NCBI GenBank assembly: GCA_947626185.1 | Contig: CANQRD010000006.1 | Span: forward strand, 1-48,760 | DNA from: an uncultured Flavobacterium sp. | GTDB taxonomy: Bacteria; Bacteroidota; Bacteroidia; Flavobacteriales; Flavobacteriaceae | Direction of reading: 5' to 3' | DNA length: 48,760 nt | In this document: one piece after another, positions 36,320 through 44,433 of the stretch | Layout of the letters: each line of letters begins with the position of its first letter | Position numbering within the stretch: position 1 is the stretch's first letter | Position numbers and translations under genes: made by a program | Notes under the pieces: model-generated | What the model was told of the DNA's origin: nothing | Databases searched by the model: none | What the model saw: the letters and a program-made list of their open reading frames with translations, nothing else

Positions 36320-36491
36320 ATCTTATTTTTTTATTTGATAAATACATTCCTCCTATTGTGATAAAAGCCACACTACCTGAAGAAATAATAGCAATCAATG
36401 AGCTTTCGTCAACACTATTAAACACAACAAAATATAACAACACAGTCGCTACAACGAAATACAAAATATAATAAGTAATTTTATTTTCCAT
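36234..36491 (-). CDS. Small two-helix membrane protein, C-terminus probably shifted
   Basis: The 85-residue ORF has two membrane segments (about 7-24 and 31-51) followed by an unnatural, repeat-like Lys/Asn tail that overlaps the next gene out of frame. With one A fewer in the A7 run at 36326-36332 (minus strand), the protein would stop after SNKK at residue 55, and the next ATG would follow three bases later. That gives a normal-looking two-gene operon. A +1 change also gives a short tail. The first 53 codons look real and the tail does not. No family recognised. Confidence 0.5.
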   Translation of the reverse strand: MENKITYYILYFVVATVLLYFVVFNSVDESSLIAIISSGSVAFITIGGMYLSNKKIRYGGSKGNKKSKNIFLKNVFTMYSKYFYC

Positions 36492-36612
36492 GTTATCAAC
36501 TTTAATTGAATTTCAAAGATAGTTAAAAATAGTTAACAAAATTTTCATTTTATAAAAACACTATAACTTATGTTTCTTAATGTAGGTTAAGTGTTAATCA
36601 TCAAGGTAAACC

Positions 36613-36620
36613 TACCTTTG
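36613..36620 (+). promoter_or_regulatory. -7 promoter element of the YceI gene
   Basis: TACCTTTG matches TAnnTTTG, 38 bases before the ATG. The -33 element is not clear. Confidence 0.5.
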
Positions 36621-36657
36621 CTTCATAGTTAATTAAAAAATAGATAAAACTAGAATC

Positions 36658-37233
36658 ATGAAAAAAATAGCTTTATTAGTAGTTGCAACGTTATTTTCTG
36701 TTGCATCATTTGCTCAAACAAAATGGAATGTTGACGCAATGCATTCATCAATCAACTTTTCTGTAAAACACTTAGGGATTTCTTTCGTTGATGGGCGATT
36801 TGATAAATATGAAGGTACTTTTACAGGAAACCCTGAAGACTTAACAAAAGGAGTTTTTAACTTTACAGTTGATGTAAACAGTATTAACACAGCAGTTGAA
36901 ATGCGTGACAATCATTTAAAATCAGCTGACTTCTTTGATACGGCAAAATTTCCTACAATGACTTTTGAAAGCAAATCTATCAAAAAAGCAGGGAAAGACA
37001 AATACAAATTAGAAGGAAACTTAACTATCAAAGGAATTACTAAACCAGTAACTTTTGATTTGACTTATGGAGGATTATTACAAGACGATGGTCGAGGTAA
37101 TCAAAAATTAGGATTCCAAGCAACAACAACAGTAAACCGTTTTGATTTCGGAGTAAATTACGATCCAACAGCTCAAGGAATTGCTAAAGATGTGAGTGTT
37201 ACTGTAAATTTAGAATTTGCGAAAGCTAACTAA
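36658..37233 (+). CDS. YceI-family secreted protein
   Basis: The 191-residue protein has a signal peptide (MKKIALLVVA, cleaved near SFAQ). The mature YceI domain is a lipocalin-like barrel that binds polyprenoid-type lipids in characterised members. Family features are the opening WNVDAMHSSINFSVKHLGIS, SFVDGRFDKYEG, MRDNHLKSADFFD, and TVNRFDFGVNYDP near the C-terminus. Exported to the periplasm. It is a single-gene unit, and the ligand and role are unknown. Confidence 0.93.
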   Translation: MKKIALLVVATLFSVASFAQTKWNVDAMHSSINFSVKHLGISFVDGRFDKYEGTFTGNPEDLTKGVFNFTVDVNSINTAVEMRDNHLKSADFFDTAKFPTMTFESKSIKKAGKDKYKLEGNLTIKGITKPVTFDLTYGGLLQDDGRGNQKLGFQATTTVNRFDFGVNYDPTAQGIAKDVSVTVNLEFAKAN

Positions 37234-37255
37234 TTCAATATATATTCTTTAATTT

Positions 37256-37289
37256 AAAAAGCATCTATAAGTTTTATAGGTGCTTTTTT
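37256..37289. terminator. Shared terminator of the YceI gene and the convergent oxidoreductase remnant
   Basis: AAAAAGCATCTATAA pairs with TTATAGGTGCTTTTT with one G-U pair. Its T-tract provides the TAA stop of the minus-strand ORF (37288-37290). Confidence 0.8.
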
Positions 37290-37919
37290 ATATAGAATCG
37301 TTTTCTACAACGGTAAGTCCGCAAGCAACAACATTTCTAACTTCAGCTCTCATTTTACTCGCTACTCGAGATACTGAAACCGGACGATAAGAACGAAAAA
37401 GTCCAACTCGATTAAATCCCTTCAATATTTTTACCCCTATTCGCTCTCCTAATCGATTAGAATTTGGGCGAATTAAAGAGCTTGGTCGAATAATTATCGT
37501 TCGATAAAAATTAAGATTTACTATCATTTGCTCTACTTTCCCTTTTAAATAAAAATAAAACAAACGACTATACGGATTTGCGCCTTTAGAAGATAATAAC
37601 ACAAATGTTTTAATATCTCTTATTTTGCAATACTGCGCAAATTGTACTACATAATCAAAATCTATATGCCATTGTTCTTTTTACCTCCTGCCTCTTTTTT
37701 AGTTGTTCCCATACAACAAAAAGCAACATTGCCTTCTATTAAGTAATGCCATTGGTCAATTTTACTAAAATCTACTACATGACAAATCAGCTTAGGATGT
37801 TGAATGTCCCATGCTTTTCTAACAAAAATTTCCACAAAAACATATTGATCATCACAAAGTAGTTGCCTAACCAATACTTTACCCGTTGCGCCTGTTGCGC
37901 CAATAACCACTGCTCTCAT
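37288..37919 (-). pseudogene. NAD(P)-binding SDR-type oxidoreductase, frameshifted
   Basis: Two ORFs on the minus strand together make one protein of about 210 residues: 37662-37919 and 37288-37602. The first starts MRAVVIGATGATGKVL (Rossmann glycine motif) and ends after GTTKKEAGG. The second carries LLSSKGANPYSRLFYFYLKGKVE, IIRPSSLIRPNSNRLGE and the SDR C-terminus. Adding one A to the A5 run at 37678-37682 restores a continuous frame through KEQWHIDFDYVVQF. The homologous family is the HTATIP2/TIP30-like atypical SDRs. It could be a true pseudogene or a sequencing error in a short homopolymer. Confidence 0.85.
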
Positions 37920-37993
37920 TTAGTTAATTTAATAAATTAATTGACGCTATCATAAAATATTTGTAAAAAAAATTCCAACTAAGATAACTTTTT

Positions 37994-38362
37994 TTACTCA
38001 TAAACACCCGTAAGATAATACCACTTACCTCCCAAAATTTCAAAATTAGAATCCTCATAATGAGCAACTTCTTTTCCGCTACTATCCAAATAGTAAGCTT
38101 TAAACACTACTCTTTTTTCTTGTGCTAAAAGAATTTCCAAGTTCTGCCATGTATTTTCTTTTGACCATTGTAAAATGGATTTTTTACTATACAAATGACG
38201 GTATTTTGGATGAGTAGTATTAATCAAATAATTAGCATTGGTAACTACGTAGGCTGAATAGCGTGATCGCATTAATTCTTCTGCGCTTGAAGCTTCTTTT
38301 TTTTCTGTTAACAACAAATTACAACACTCCTCAAAAGAGTAATCAGTACCACAATAACACAT
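37994..38362 (-). CDS. YchJ-like SEC-C motif protein
   Basis: The 122-residue cytoplasmic protein has an N-terminal SEC-C-like zinc site (Cys2, Cys4, Cys13 and Cys14 in MCYCGTDYSFEECC). A YchJ/NTF2-like domain follows, opening with EELMRSRYSAYVVTNANYLINTTHP, very like E. coli YchJ. The C-terminal block DSNFEILGGKWYYLTG completes it. It follows a small coiled-coil gene by five bases and precedes the oxidoreductase remnant. The function of the family is not established. Zinc binding is the usual role of the SEC-C motif. Confidence 0.88.
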   Translation of the reverse strand: MCYCGTDYSFEECCNLLLTEKKEASSAEELMRSRYSAYVVTNANYLINTTHPKYRHLYSKKSILQWSKENTWQNLEILLAQEKRVVFKAYYLDSSGKEVAHYEDSNFEILGGKWYYLTGVYE

Positions 38363-38367
38363 TCTAA

Positions 38368-38559
38368 TTATTTGTTTAATTTTTTCTGAATATCTGACAC
38401 AATCTTTTGCATTTTACTCAGTCGAACTAAGTTTTCATCTGTTAAACTAGCGTCAATTTCTTGTTCAATTTTTGCCATTAAAGCCAATGAATATTGCTTT
38501 GCCTCTTCTGTTCTTTGCTGTTCTATCATTTGTAATAATAGAATTATTTTCTTTTCCAT
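38368..38559 (-). CDS. Small coiled-coil protein
   Basis: A 63-residue, highly charged helical protein with no membrane segment. Heptad-like spacing of Leu, Ile and Met runs across most of its length (MIEQQRTEEAKQYSLALMAKIEQEI). No family recognised. It leads a short operon with the YchJ-like gene, five bases apart. A TACCTTTG element lies about 20 bases upstream. It is small, but its position and start support a real gene. Confidence 0.6.
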   Translation of the reverse strand: MEKKIILLLQMIEQQRTEEAKQYSLALMAKIEQEIDASLTDENLVRLSKMQKIVSDIQKKLNK

Positions 38560-38579
38560 TGATTAAAAATTATTATAGA

Positions 38580-38587
38580 CAAAGGTA
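38580..38587 (-). promoter_or_regulatory. -7 element of the small coiled-coil gene
   Basis: Minus-strand TACCTTTG matches TAnnTTTG, 20 bases before the ATG at 38559. Confidence 0.45.
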
Positions 38588-38662
38588 TTGGCTTATTTCT
38601 CGATAAATATACTTTTCTGCCGTATTTTAATTATTTTTAATGTACCAAAAATCAATCCAAAA

Positions 38663-39343
38663 ATGTTGAAAGATTTGTTTTATCTGTTTTACCCTCCAAT
38701 TTGTATGGGATGTAACACTATTTTATTGAAAAACGAAAGAATACTTTGTACTTCTTGTAGAATAGATTTGCCTTTTACAAACCATCATTTATTCAAAAAC
38801 AATGAAGCAATTAGCAAGTTTTTTGGTAAACTAAAAATACAAAACGCCAGCTGTTTACTTTATTTTACAAAAAAAGGAATTGTTGCCAATATAATGCATC
38901 ATTTAAAATATAATAATCATCCTGAAATAAGTTATTACCTGGGGCAGCTTTATGCAGAGCTTTTATCAGAAACAGATTTACTCGCTACAATAGATACTAT
39001 TGTTGTAGTACCTATGCACAAGAGCAAATTAAAGCAACGAGGTTATAACCAAGTAAATGGTTTTGCTAAAGCTATAGCTGAAAAATTTAATCTTCCTATT
39101 GATCATTCAATTCTTAGTAAGAAAATAAGAACAGTATCGCAAACACAACGTTCTTTACTTGAACGAATAAGAACACATGAGCATAGCTTTTGTTTACAAA
39201 ACACTTACCAACAAGAAAACAAGCACTTTCTTTTACTAGATGATATTCTAACTACTGGAAGTACACTAGAGGCTTGTTCTAAATTACTACTTCAACTCCC
39301 TGGTGCTAGCGTAACTATTTTATGTTTAGCCTACACAAAATAA
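38663..39343 (+). CDS. ComF-family phosphoribosyltransferase-like protein
   Basis: I start at the ATG at 38663 (MLKDLFYLFYPPICMGC), giving 226 residues; the longer in-frame TTG start overlaps promoter sequence. Two CxxC pairs at Cys14/17 and Cys29/32 suggest a zinc ribbon. The PRPP-binding loop FLLLDDILTTGSTLEAC lies near residue 190, after VPMHKSKLKQRGYNQ. ComF proteins are linked to DNA uptake in naturally competent bacteria, but many non-competent ones carry a copy, so the role here is unclear. Confidence 0.93.
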   Translation: MLKDLFYLFYPPICMGCNTILLKNERILCTSCRIDLPFTNHHLFKNNEAISKFFGKLKIQNASCLLYFTKKGIVANIMHHLKYNNHPEISYYLGQLYAELLSETDLLATIDTIVVVPMHKSKLKQRGYNQVNGFAKAIAEKFNLPIDHSILSKKIRTVSQTQRSLLERIRTHEHSFCLQNTYQQENKHFLLLDDILTTGSTLEACSKLLLQLPGASVTILCLAYTK

Positions 39344-39412
39344 AGTTTTTAAGGGAGGTATATTTTCTAACTAAAAAATATAATTGTTACTTTGTCTTTT
39401 CAAAATAACAAC

Positions 39413-41020
39413 ATGTCTAAGTTTCGTTTATATTTATTTGTGTGTGTACTAATAATTTGTGTTACATGCTTTTCAAACTGTGCTAAAAGAGGCTTTATAT
39501 CTGGAGGTCCGATGGATACTATTCCACCGGTTGTACTGAACAGTTATCCTAAAAACTATTCGATCAACTTTGATCAGAGTGAAATTAAAATTGAGTTTGA
39601 TGAATTTATCAAATTAAAAGACATCAGCCAAAACTTAATTATTTCGCCTCCAATGAAAAACGCACCAGATATCTCTCCAATGGGAACGCCAAAAAAATGG
39701 CTTACCATAAAAATAAAAGATACCCTTATACCAAACACTACCTATAGTTTTAATTTTGGTGATGCTATTATTGACAATAATGAAGGCAATGCATTGTCTC
39801 AATTTAAATATATTTTTTCTACAGGTAGTTTTATCGATTCTTTAAAAGTAGAAGGAACAATAGAAACAGCTCATCAACTTAAACAAGACAATTTCGTAAA
39901 CGTAATGTTGTATGATGCCACAACATTTAAAGATTCTACAGCTTATACAACAAAGCCTTTATATGTAACAAATACTTTAGACTCGTTAAAAACATTTTCC
40001 TTAGAAAATATAAAAGCAGGAACTTATTATTTAATTGCACTAAAACAAAAAACGAATAATTATACATTTAATCCTCAACAAGACAAAATTGCCTTTATAA
40101 AAGAACCTATTACCTTACCTACAGAGGATAAGTTTAATTTAGTTTTATTCAAATCTGAAGAAAAGTTTGCAGCGAAAAGACCTGCTCAAATCTCTGAAAA
40201 TAAATGGTATTTACCTTACCATGGTGATAAAACAGGAGTAAATGTTCAAATTACCAAAAACGACAGCCTAATAAAGAGCATGTATACTTTTTATGAAAAC
40301 AAAGACTCTTTGCAAGTTTGGTTTCCAAAAATAGCAGCAGACTCATTACAACTTACAGTTTCAAAAGAAGATTATTTAGAAACGTTTACAGTTCGTCCTC
40401 GTCAGAAAATGAAGGAAATTGATACGTTAAAAATTACTGGTCAAGACGGGACAATTCATTTTAATGATCATTTCGTTTTAAAAACAGCAACACCAATTAC
40501 AACCATTAATTCAGATTTAATTTCAATAATCAATAAAGATTCTATTCAAGTTTCCTTTGAGGTAAACGCTATTATTGACGAACAAAAAATAGAATTTATT
40601 TTTGATAAAAACGAGGAAAATACCTATTCTATAACCGCGCTTCCAAATGCTTTTGTAGATTTCTTCGGAAACAAAAATGACACATTAAGCTATAAATTAA
40701 AAACAACTAAATACAGTGATTATGGTAATTTAAACCTAAAGCTACAAGGCGTTAAACGCTATCCAATTATTGTGCAATTAGTTGATGAACAAGAAAAAGT
40801 ATACGCAACACAAATACAAGAAAAACCAGATATTGTAATATTTAATCTTCTATCTCCTAAAAAATATTTTGTTCGTATTGTTTACGACGATAATAAAAAT
40901 GGACGATGGGATACTGGATATTATTGGGAAAGAAGGCAACCAGAAGAAACCTTTTATCTAAAAGAACCAATTGACTTAAGAGCCAATTGGGATATTAATC
41001 AAGACATTGTATTACCATAG
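39413..41020 (+). CDS. Lipoprotein with an N-terminal Ig-like domain
   Basis: I start at the ATG at 39413 (MSKFRLYLFV), giving 535 residues, because the next few residues form the signal. The lipoprotein cysteine is about Cys23, before AKRGFISGGPMDTIPP, the usual opening of this group. Then comes a Big_5-type Ig domain (SYPKNYSINFDQSEIKIEFDEFI). The body is beta-rich, and a conserved C-terminal block includes DDNKNGRWDTGYYW. Probably surface-exposed. A homologue with known function is not known to me. It ends in an unusual palindrome with the next gene. Confidence 0.85.
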   Translation: MSKFRLYLFVCVLIICVTCFSNCAKRGFISGGPMDTIPPVVLNSYPKNYSINFDQSEIKIEFDEFIKLKDISQNLIISPPMKNAPDISPMGTPKKWLTIKIKDTLIPNTTYSFNFGDAIIDNNEGNALSQFKYIFSTGSFIDSLKVEGTIETAHQLKQDNFVNVMLYDATTFKDSTAYTTKPLYVTNTLDSLKTFSLENIKAGTYYLIALKQKTNNYTFNPQQDKIAFIKEPITLPTEDKFNLVLFKSEEKFAAKRPAQISENKWYLPYHGDKTGVNVQITKNDSLIKSMYTFYENKDSLQVWFPKIAADSLQLTVSKEDYLETFTVRPRQKMKEIDTLKITGQDGTIHFNDHFVLKTATPITTINSDLISIINKDSIQVSFEVNAIIDEQKIEFIFDKNEENTYSITALPNAFVDFFGNKNDTLSYKLKTTKYSDYGNLNLKLQGVKRYPIIVQLVDEQEKVYATQIQEKPDIVIFNLLSPKKYFVRIVYDDNKNGRWDTGYYWERRQPEETFYLKEPIDLRANWDINQDIVLP

Positions 41021-41060
41021 CAAAAAAAAGAGCCTTATTGGCTCTTTTTTGCTATGGTAA
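41012..41060. terminator. Bidirectional terminator palindrome forming both gene 3' ends
   Basis: Arms TTACCATAGC-A8-GAGCC (41012-41034) and GGCTC-T6-GCTATGGTAA (41040-41060) are inverted copies except for two extra A. The outer parts are codons of both genes: the last codon and stop of the Ig-like gene, and TIAKKSQ of the omega-amidase gene. It should terminate in both directions. Confidence 0.85.
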
Positions 41061-41814
41061 ACTGATCGGCATCTTTTAAGAAAGCTAATCCATTACGAGC
41101 TTTATCTTGTAAAACCTTATCTATCTGACAATACATTATCTTCTCTCCTACTTGTGGCTCAATTAAATATTGTCCCATATAATCGACTACTTGAGAATGT
41201 CCTGAATAAACATTGTCATTCTCATCACTTCCGCTTCTATTCACTCCTACAACATAGCTCATGTTTTCAATTGCTCTTGCTTTTAAAAGTGTATCCCAAG
41301 CGTAAATTCTTTTATCTGGCCAACTAGCTACATAAATTAGTAAATCATATTCAGATGTAGTATTTCTAGAAAATACAGGAAAACGCAAATCATAGCAAAC
41401 TAACGGACATATACTCCAGCCACGATAATTAACAATTAATCGGTCGTTTCCAGGACTGTATACTTTTTCTTCTCCAGCTAAGGAAAATAGATGTCGTTTA
41501 TCATAAAAACTCACTTCTCCCGTTGGTTGTATAAAAAACATTCTATTAAAATACTTCTCCTCTTCTTTTACAACAATACTTCCCGACAAAGCAAAATCAT
41601 TCTCCTTACAACATTTTTTGAGCTGCTCAATATAATCATCCTCCATCGTTATAAATACCTTTTCAGGATTCATGGTAAAACCGGAAGTAAACATTTCAGG
41701 TAAAACAACCAAATCAGTTCCTGCTTCTATTGTATTGAGATGATTTAAAAAGTTTTTCTTATTTTGAGTACAATCTTCCCAAACCATCGACTCTTGTATC
41801 AAAGCTATTTTCAT
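41035..41814 (-). CDS. Omega-amidase, nitrilase superfamily (YafV-like)
   Basis: Hydrolyses omega-amides such as alpha-ketoglutaramate in the methionine/glutamine transamination route. The 259 residues keep the nitrilase catalytic triad: Glu40 (VVLPEMFTSGF), Lys106 (YDKRHLF) and Cys140 (CPLVCYDLRFP). The remaining blocks, such as WPDKRIYAWDTLLKARAIEN and GVNRSG, match the Nit2/YafV type. It is 28 bases downstream of the K+ channel gene. Other carbon-nitrogen hydrolases are less likely. Confidence 0.93.
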   Translation of the reverse strand: MKIALIQESMVWEDCTQNKKNFLNHLNTIEAGTDLVVLPEMFTSGFTMNPEKVFITMEDDYIEQLKKCCKENDFALSGSIVVKEEEKYFNRMFFIQPTGEVSFYDKRHLFSLAGEEKVYSPGNDRLIVNYRGWSICPLVCYDLRFPVFSRNTTSEYDLLIYVASWPDKRIYAWDTLLKARAIENMSYVVGVNRSGSDENDNVYSGHSQVVDYMGQYLIEPQVGEKIMYCQIDKVLQDKARNGLAFLKDADQFTIAKKSQ

Positions 41815-41842
41815 AATTAATCTACATTTTATTAGAGGTAAA

Positions 41843-42691
41843 CTATTCTTCTAATTTCTCCTGTCCGCAAACTGGACATTTCTTTTTCCCCTTATTTTCC
41901 AATCTTTTTTTTTCTGCATTATCCTTTTTCTGTTTATATTCTTGAACAACTTCATTAAAGCCTGAGGTAAGAATTCCTGTTGGAAAAGCAAAAAAACCAA
42001 GACCAATAATTGCAATAATTCCACCGATTACTTTACCAATAGTAGTTATGGGATAAACATCGCCATAACCTACTGTGGTAAGTGTAATTACAGCCCACCA
42101 CATAGAAGCTAAAATATCTGGAAATGCATCTGGTTGTGCATTATTTTCTGCATAATACATTGCTGAAGAAGCTATTAATAGTAAAAACAACAAGAATATA
42201 ATTGCAATAATTAATTCACTCGCTTTCTTCTTAAGTACATCTACAATTAATGTAAGCGCTTTCGCATAACTCATTATTCTAAATATTCTCAATAATCTAA
42301 AAACACGTAATAATCTTAAAACACGTAAATCAAAAACTGCAAAAGATAGAAAATAAGGCAATATAGCAAGTAAATCAATTACTTGCATAAAGGTAAACAT
42401 ATACCGAATACGTCCAGATACAGGTTTAGAATATTTCGGATTGCAGGTAATAGTCCACATTCTCAAAAGATATTCTATAGAAAAAAACGTAACTGAAAAA
42501 GTATTAAACATTCTAAAATAAGAATCGTAAAGTAACTTATACTCAGCAACAGACTGCATTACCAATAAAAAAGAGCTAAGCAAAATCATTACAATTATAC
42601 TGCCTTGAACAATTTTACTTGCTATGCTATGATTATCTATATCAAACAGGTGATATATTTTATACTTTAAACTTTTCTTGTTTCTTATCAT
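41843..42691 (-). CDS. Voltage-gated-type potassium channel with a CxxC tail
   Basis: The 282-residue protein has six predicted membrane segments. The fourth has the arginine ladder LRVLRLLRVFRLLRIFRI (about 122-139), as in voltage sensors. The pore selectivity filter TVGYGD is at 206-211. The C-terminal tail is short, lysine-rich and ends CPVCGQEK, a CxxC pair that could bind zinc or act as a redox switch. There is no cytoplasmic RCK domain. It is followed by the omega-amidase gene and preceded by rnhA. The gating stimulus is not predictable. Confidence 0.92.
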   Translation of the reverse strand: MIRNKKSLKYKIYHLFDIDNHSIASKIVQGSIIVMILLSSFLLVMQSVAEYKLLYDSYFRMFNTFSVTFFSIEYLLRMWTITCNPKYSKPVSGRIRYMFTFMQVIDLLAILPYFLSFAVFDLRVLRLLRVFRLLRIFRIMSYAKALTLIVDVLKKKASELIIAIIFLLFLLLIASSAMYYAENNAQPDAFPDILASMWWAVITLTTVGYGDVYPITTIGKVIGGIIAIIGLGFFAFPTGILTSGFNEVVQEYKQKKDNAEKKRLENKGKKKCPVCGQEKLEE

Positions 42692-42771
42692 GTTTTTTTA
42701 CAAATTCAAGATGTTGTAATCCAATCTGCTCAATCTAATTCTTTAATAAAATATAAGGAATAATTGTGCTT

Positions 42772-43248
42772 TTAATTATCATTTTGTTCGTAAAACTCGT
42801 CAATCAATAATTTTGATTTTTTTGCAGCACTTACTGCTAACTGATCACAACGCTCATTCATTGGATGATTGTTGTGTCCCTTTACCCATTTAAAACTTAC
42901 GTGATGCTGACGATAAATACGTAAAAAACGCATCCATAAATCTTCATTTTTTTTACCTGCAAAATTCTTCTTCTCCCAATTGAACACCCATCCTTTTGTA
43001 ACAGAATCAACAACATATTTAGAGTCTGAAACAACCAAAACTTGTGTTCCTTTATTTTTCAATTTTTCTAATCCCACAATAACGGCCAAAAGTTCCATCC
43101 GATTGTTTGTAGTATGTCGATAGCCTTCTGATAATTCTTTATAAATATTGTGGCCAACCCATTCCAATATTAATCCATAACCTCCAGGACCTGGATTTCC
43201 TTGCGCAGCACCATCCGTATATAAAATGACTTGATAAGAATTATTCAT
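42772..43248 (-). CDS. rnhA: Ribonuclease HI
   Basis: Cuts the RNA strand of RNA-DNA hybrids during replication and repair. The 158 residues contain the four acidic catalytic residues Asp12 (YTDGAAQGNPG), Glu52 (NRMELLAV), Asp75 (VSDSKYV) and Asp135 (NERCDQLA). HNNHPMNE just before the last one is the usual active-site histidine loop. It follows purN by three bases on the same strand, so they are likely co-transcribed. Confidence 0.96.
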   Translation of the reverse strand: MNNSYQVILYTDGAAQGNPGPGGYGLILEWVGHNIYKELSEGYRHTTNNRMELLAVIVGLEKLKNKGTQVLVVSDSKYVVDSVTKGWVFNWEKKNFAGKKNEDLWMRFLRIYRQHHVSFKWVKGHNNHPMNERCDQLAVSAAKKSKLLIDEFYEQNDN

Positions 43249-43251
43249 TTT

Positions 43252-43818
43252 TTATTTTTTGGTCAATAATTTCTCAATTACCACAGGGTAATACCTATAT
43301 TCCAATGCTTGTACAGATTTAGCAACATCTTCGGGAGTAAAATGAGATAAAACAGCCGTTGATTCTTGAAAAATAATTGCTCCTTCGTCATAATTTTCAT
43401 TGACAAAATGAATCGTAATTCCAGTTTCTGTTTCACCATTTTCTACCACCGCTTCATGCACAAAGTGTCCATACATTCCTTTTCCTCCATATTTTGGCAA
43501 AAGTGCAGGATGAATATTAACAATTTGATTAGTATACTTTTTCACTAAATTTTCAGGAAACTTCCATAAAAAACCAGCTAATACAATCAAATCCGGAGCA
43601 AATTGCGCTAACTTATTTTCCAACTCCGAATTATTCATCATACTTCTATCAAAAATATAAACAGGTATGTTTCTTTTTTCGGCTTTTTCTATTACCTTAG
43701 CATGAGGATTATTGACTAATATTAAGTATTGATTCTTTATTTCTTTTTTCTCAAAATAATCAACAATATTCTCAACATTAGTTCCTGACCCTGAAGCAAA
43801 TAACGCTATTTTTTTCAT
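43252..43818 (-). CDS. purN: Phosphoribosylglycinamide formyltransferase
   Basis: Transfers a formyl group from 10-formyl-THF to glycinamide ribonucleotide in purine synthesis. The 188 residues open with MKKIALFASGSGTNVENIV, the GAR-binding loop. The catalytic histidine is in VNIHPALLPKYGGKGMYG, and the aspartate is in the ITIHFVNENYDEGAII block. It is the first gene of a short minus-strand unit with rnhA and diverges from acpP. Confidence 0.95.
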   Translation of the reverse strand: MKKIALFASGSGTNVENIVDYFEKKEIKNQYLILVNNPHAKVIEKAEKRNIPVYIFDRSMMNNSELENKLAQFAPDLIVLAGFLWKFPENLVKKYTNQIVNIHPALLPKYGGKGMYGHFVHEAVVENGETETGITIHFVNENYDEGAIIFQESTAVLSHFTPEDVAKSVQALEYRYYPVVIEKLLTKK

Positions 43819-43976
43819 AATATTTACTGTTTTATTAAATTTAAAACATCCTTATAGAGTACAAAAAAAGGAATAAATAGTGACAATAAACAGAAAAATA
43901 GTATTAAGTATTAAATATTTTTATAATTTCGCACCGACAATTAACATGTATAGTCAGGTAAAAGAATAAAGTTTTT

Positions 43977-43984
43977 TATTTTTG
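43977..43984 (+). promoter_or_regulatory. -7 promoter element of acpP
   Basis: TATTTTTG matches TAnnTTTG, 32 bases before the acpP ATG. The -33 element is not clear. Confidence 0.5.
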
Positions 43985-44016
43985 CCTAATAAATTAAAAT
44001 TTTAAAATTAAAGATT

Positions 44017-44253
44017 ATGTCAGACATTGCATCAAGAGTAAAAGCGATTATCGTTGATAAATTAGGAGTTGACGAGAACGAAGTTGTAGCAGAAGCAAGC
44101 TTCACTAATGATTTAGGAGCTGATTCACTAGACACTGTTGAGCTTATCATGGAATTCGAAAAAGAATTTGATATTCAAATTCCAGATGACCAAGCAGAAA
44201 ACATTGCTACAGTTGGTCAAGCTATCTCTTATATTGAAGAAGCTAAAAAATAA
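44017..44253 (+). CDS. acpP: Acyl carrier protein
   Basis: Carries growing acyl chains as thioesters on 4'-phosphopantetheine. The 78-residue acidic, helical protein has the attachment serine Ser37 in [16 protein letters not shown]. It is followed by two hairpins and then fabF, the usual order in this group. Confidence 0.97.
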   Translation: MSDIASRVKAIIVDKLGVDENEVVAEASFTNDLGADSLDTVELIMEFEKEFDIQIPDDQAENIATVGQAISYIEEAKK

Positions 44254-44260
44254 TAACTGA

Positions 44261-44304
44261 TAACCCACGTGTTTATGCAACACGTGGGTGTTATTATTTT
44301 TAAG
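44261..44304 (+). terminator. First hairpin after acpP
   Basis: ACCCACGTGTT pairs with AACACGTGGGT around TATGC, 7 bases past the acpP stop. The following T-rich stretch is imperfect, so it may end most transcripts or protect the acpP mRNA 3' end. Confidence 0.65.
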
Positions 44305-44363
44305 ACATAAACATTTTAGAATAAAAAGGACAGGTTTAAATCCTGAAAAACATATAAAATAGT

Positions 44364-44407
44364 AACCCAATGTTTCCTTTTAAACAAAGAGAAAATTGGG
44401 TTTTTTT
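44364..44407 (+). terminator. Second hairpin, just upstream of fabF
   Basis: AACCCAAT pairs with ATTGGGTT, with T7, around a 23-base loop, ending 26 bases before the fabF ATG. It has the form of an intrinsic terminator, so fabF may depend on readthrough, attenuation or a promoter in the short gap. Confidence 0.65.
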
Positions 44408-44433
44408 AACCTATAAACCATAATATTTACTTT

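Noticed and set aside
38588..38662. Longer comF start at TTG
   Set aside because: It would add 25 residues unlike the family and overlaps the divergent promoter; the ATG at 38663 gives the typical ComF start.
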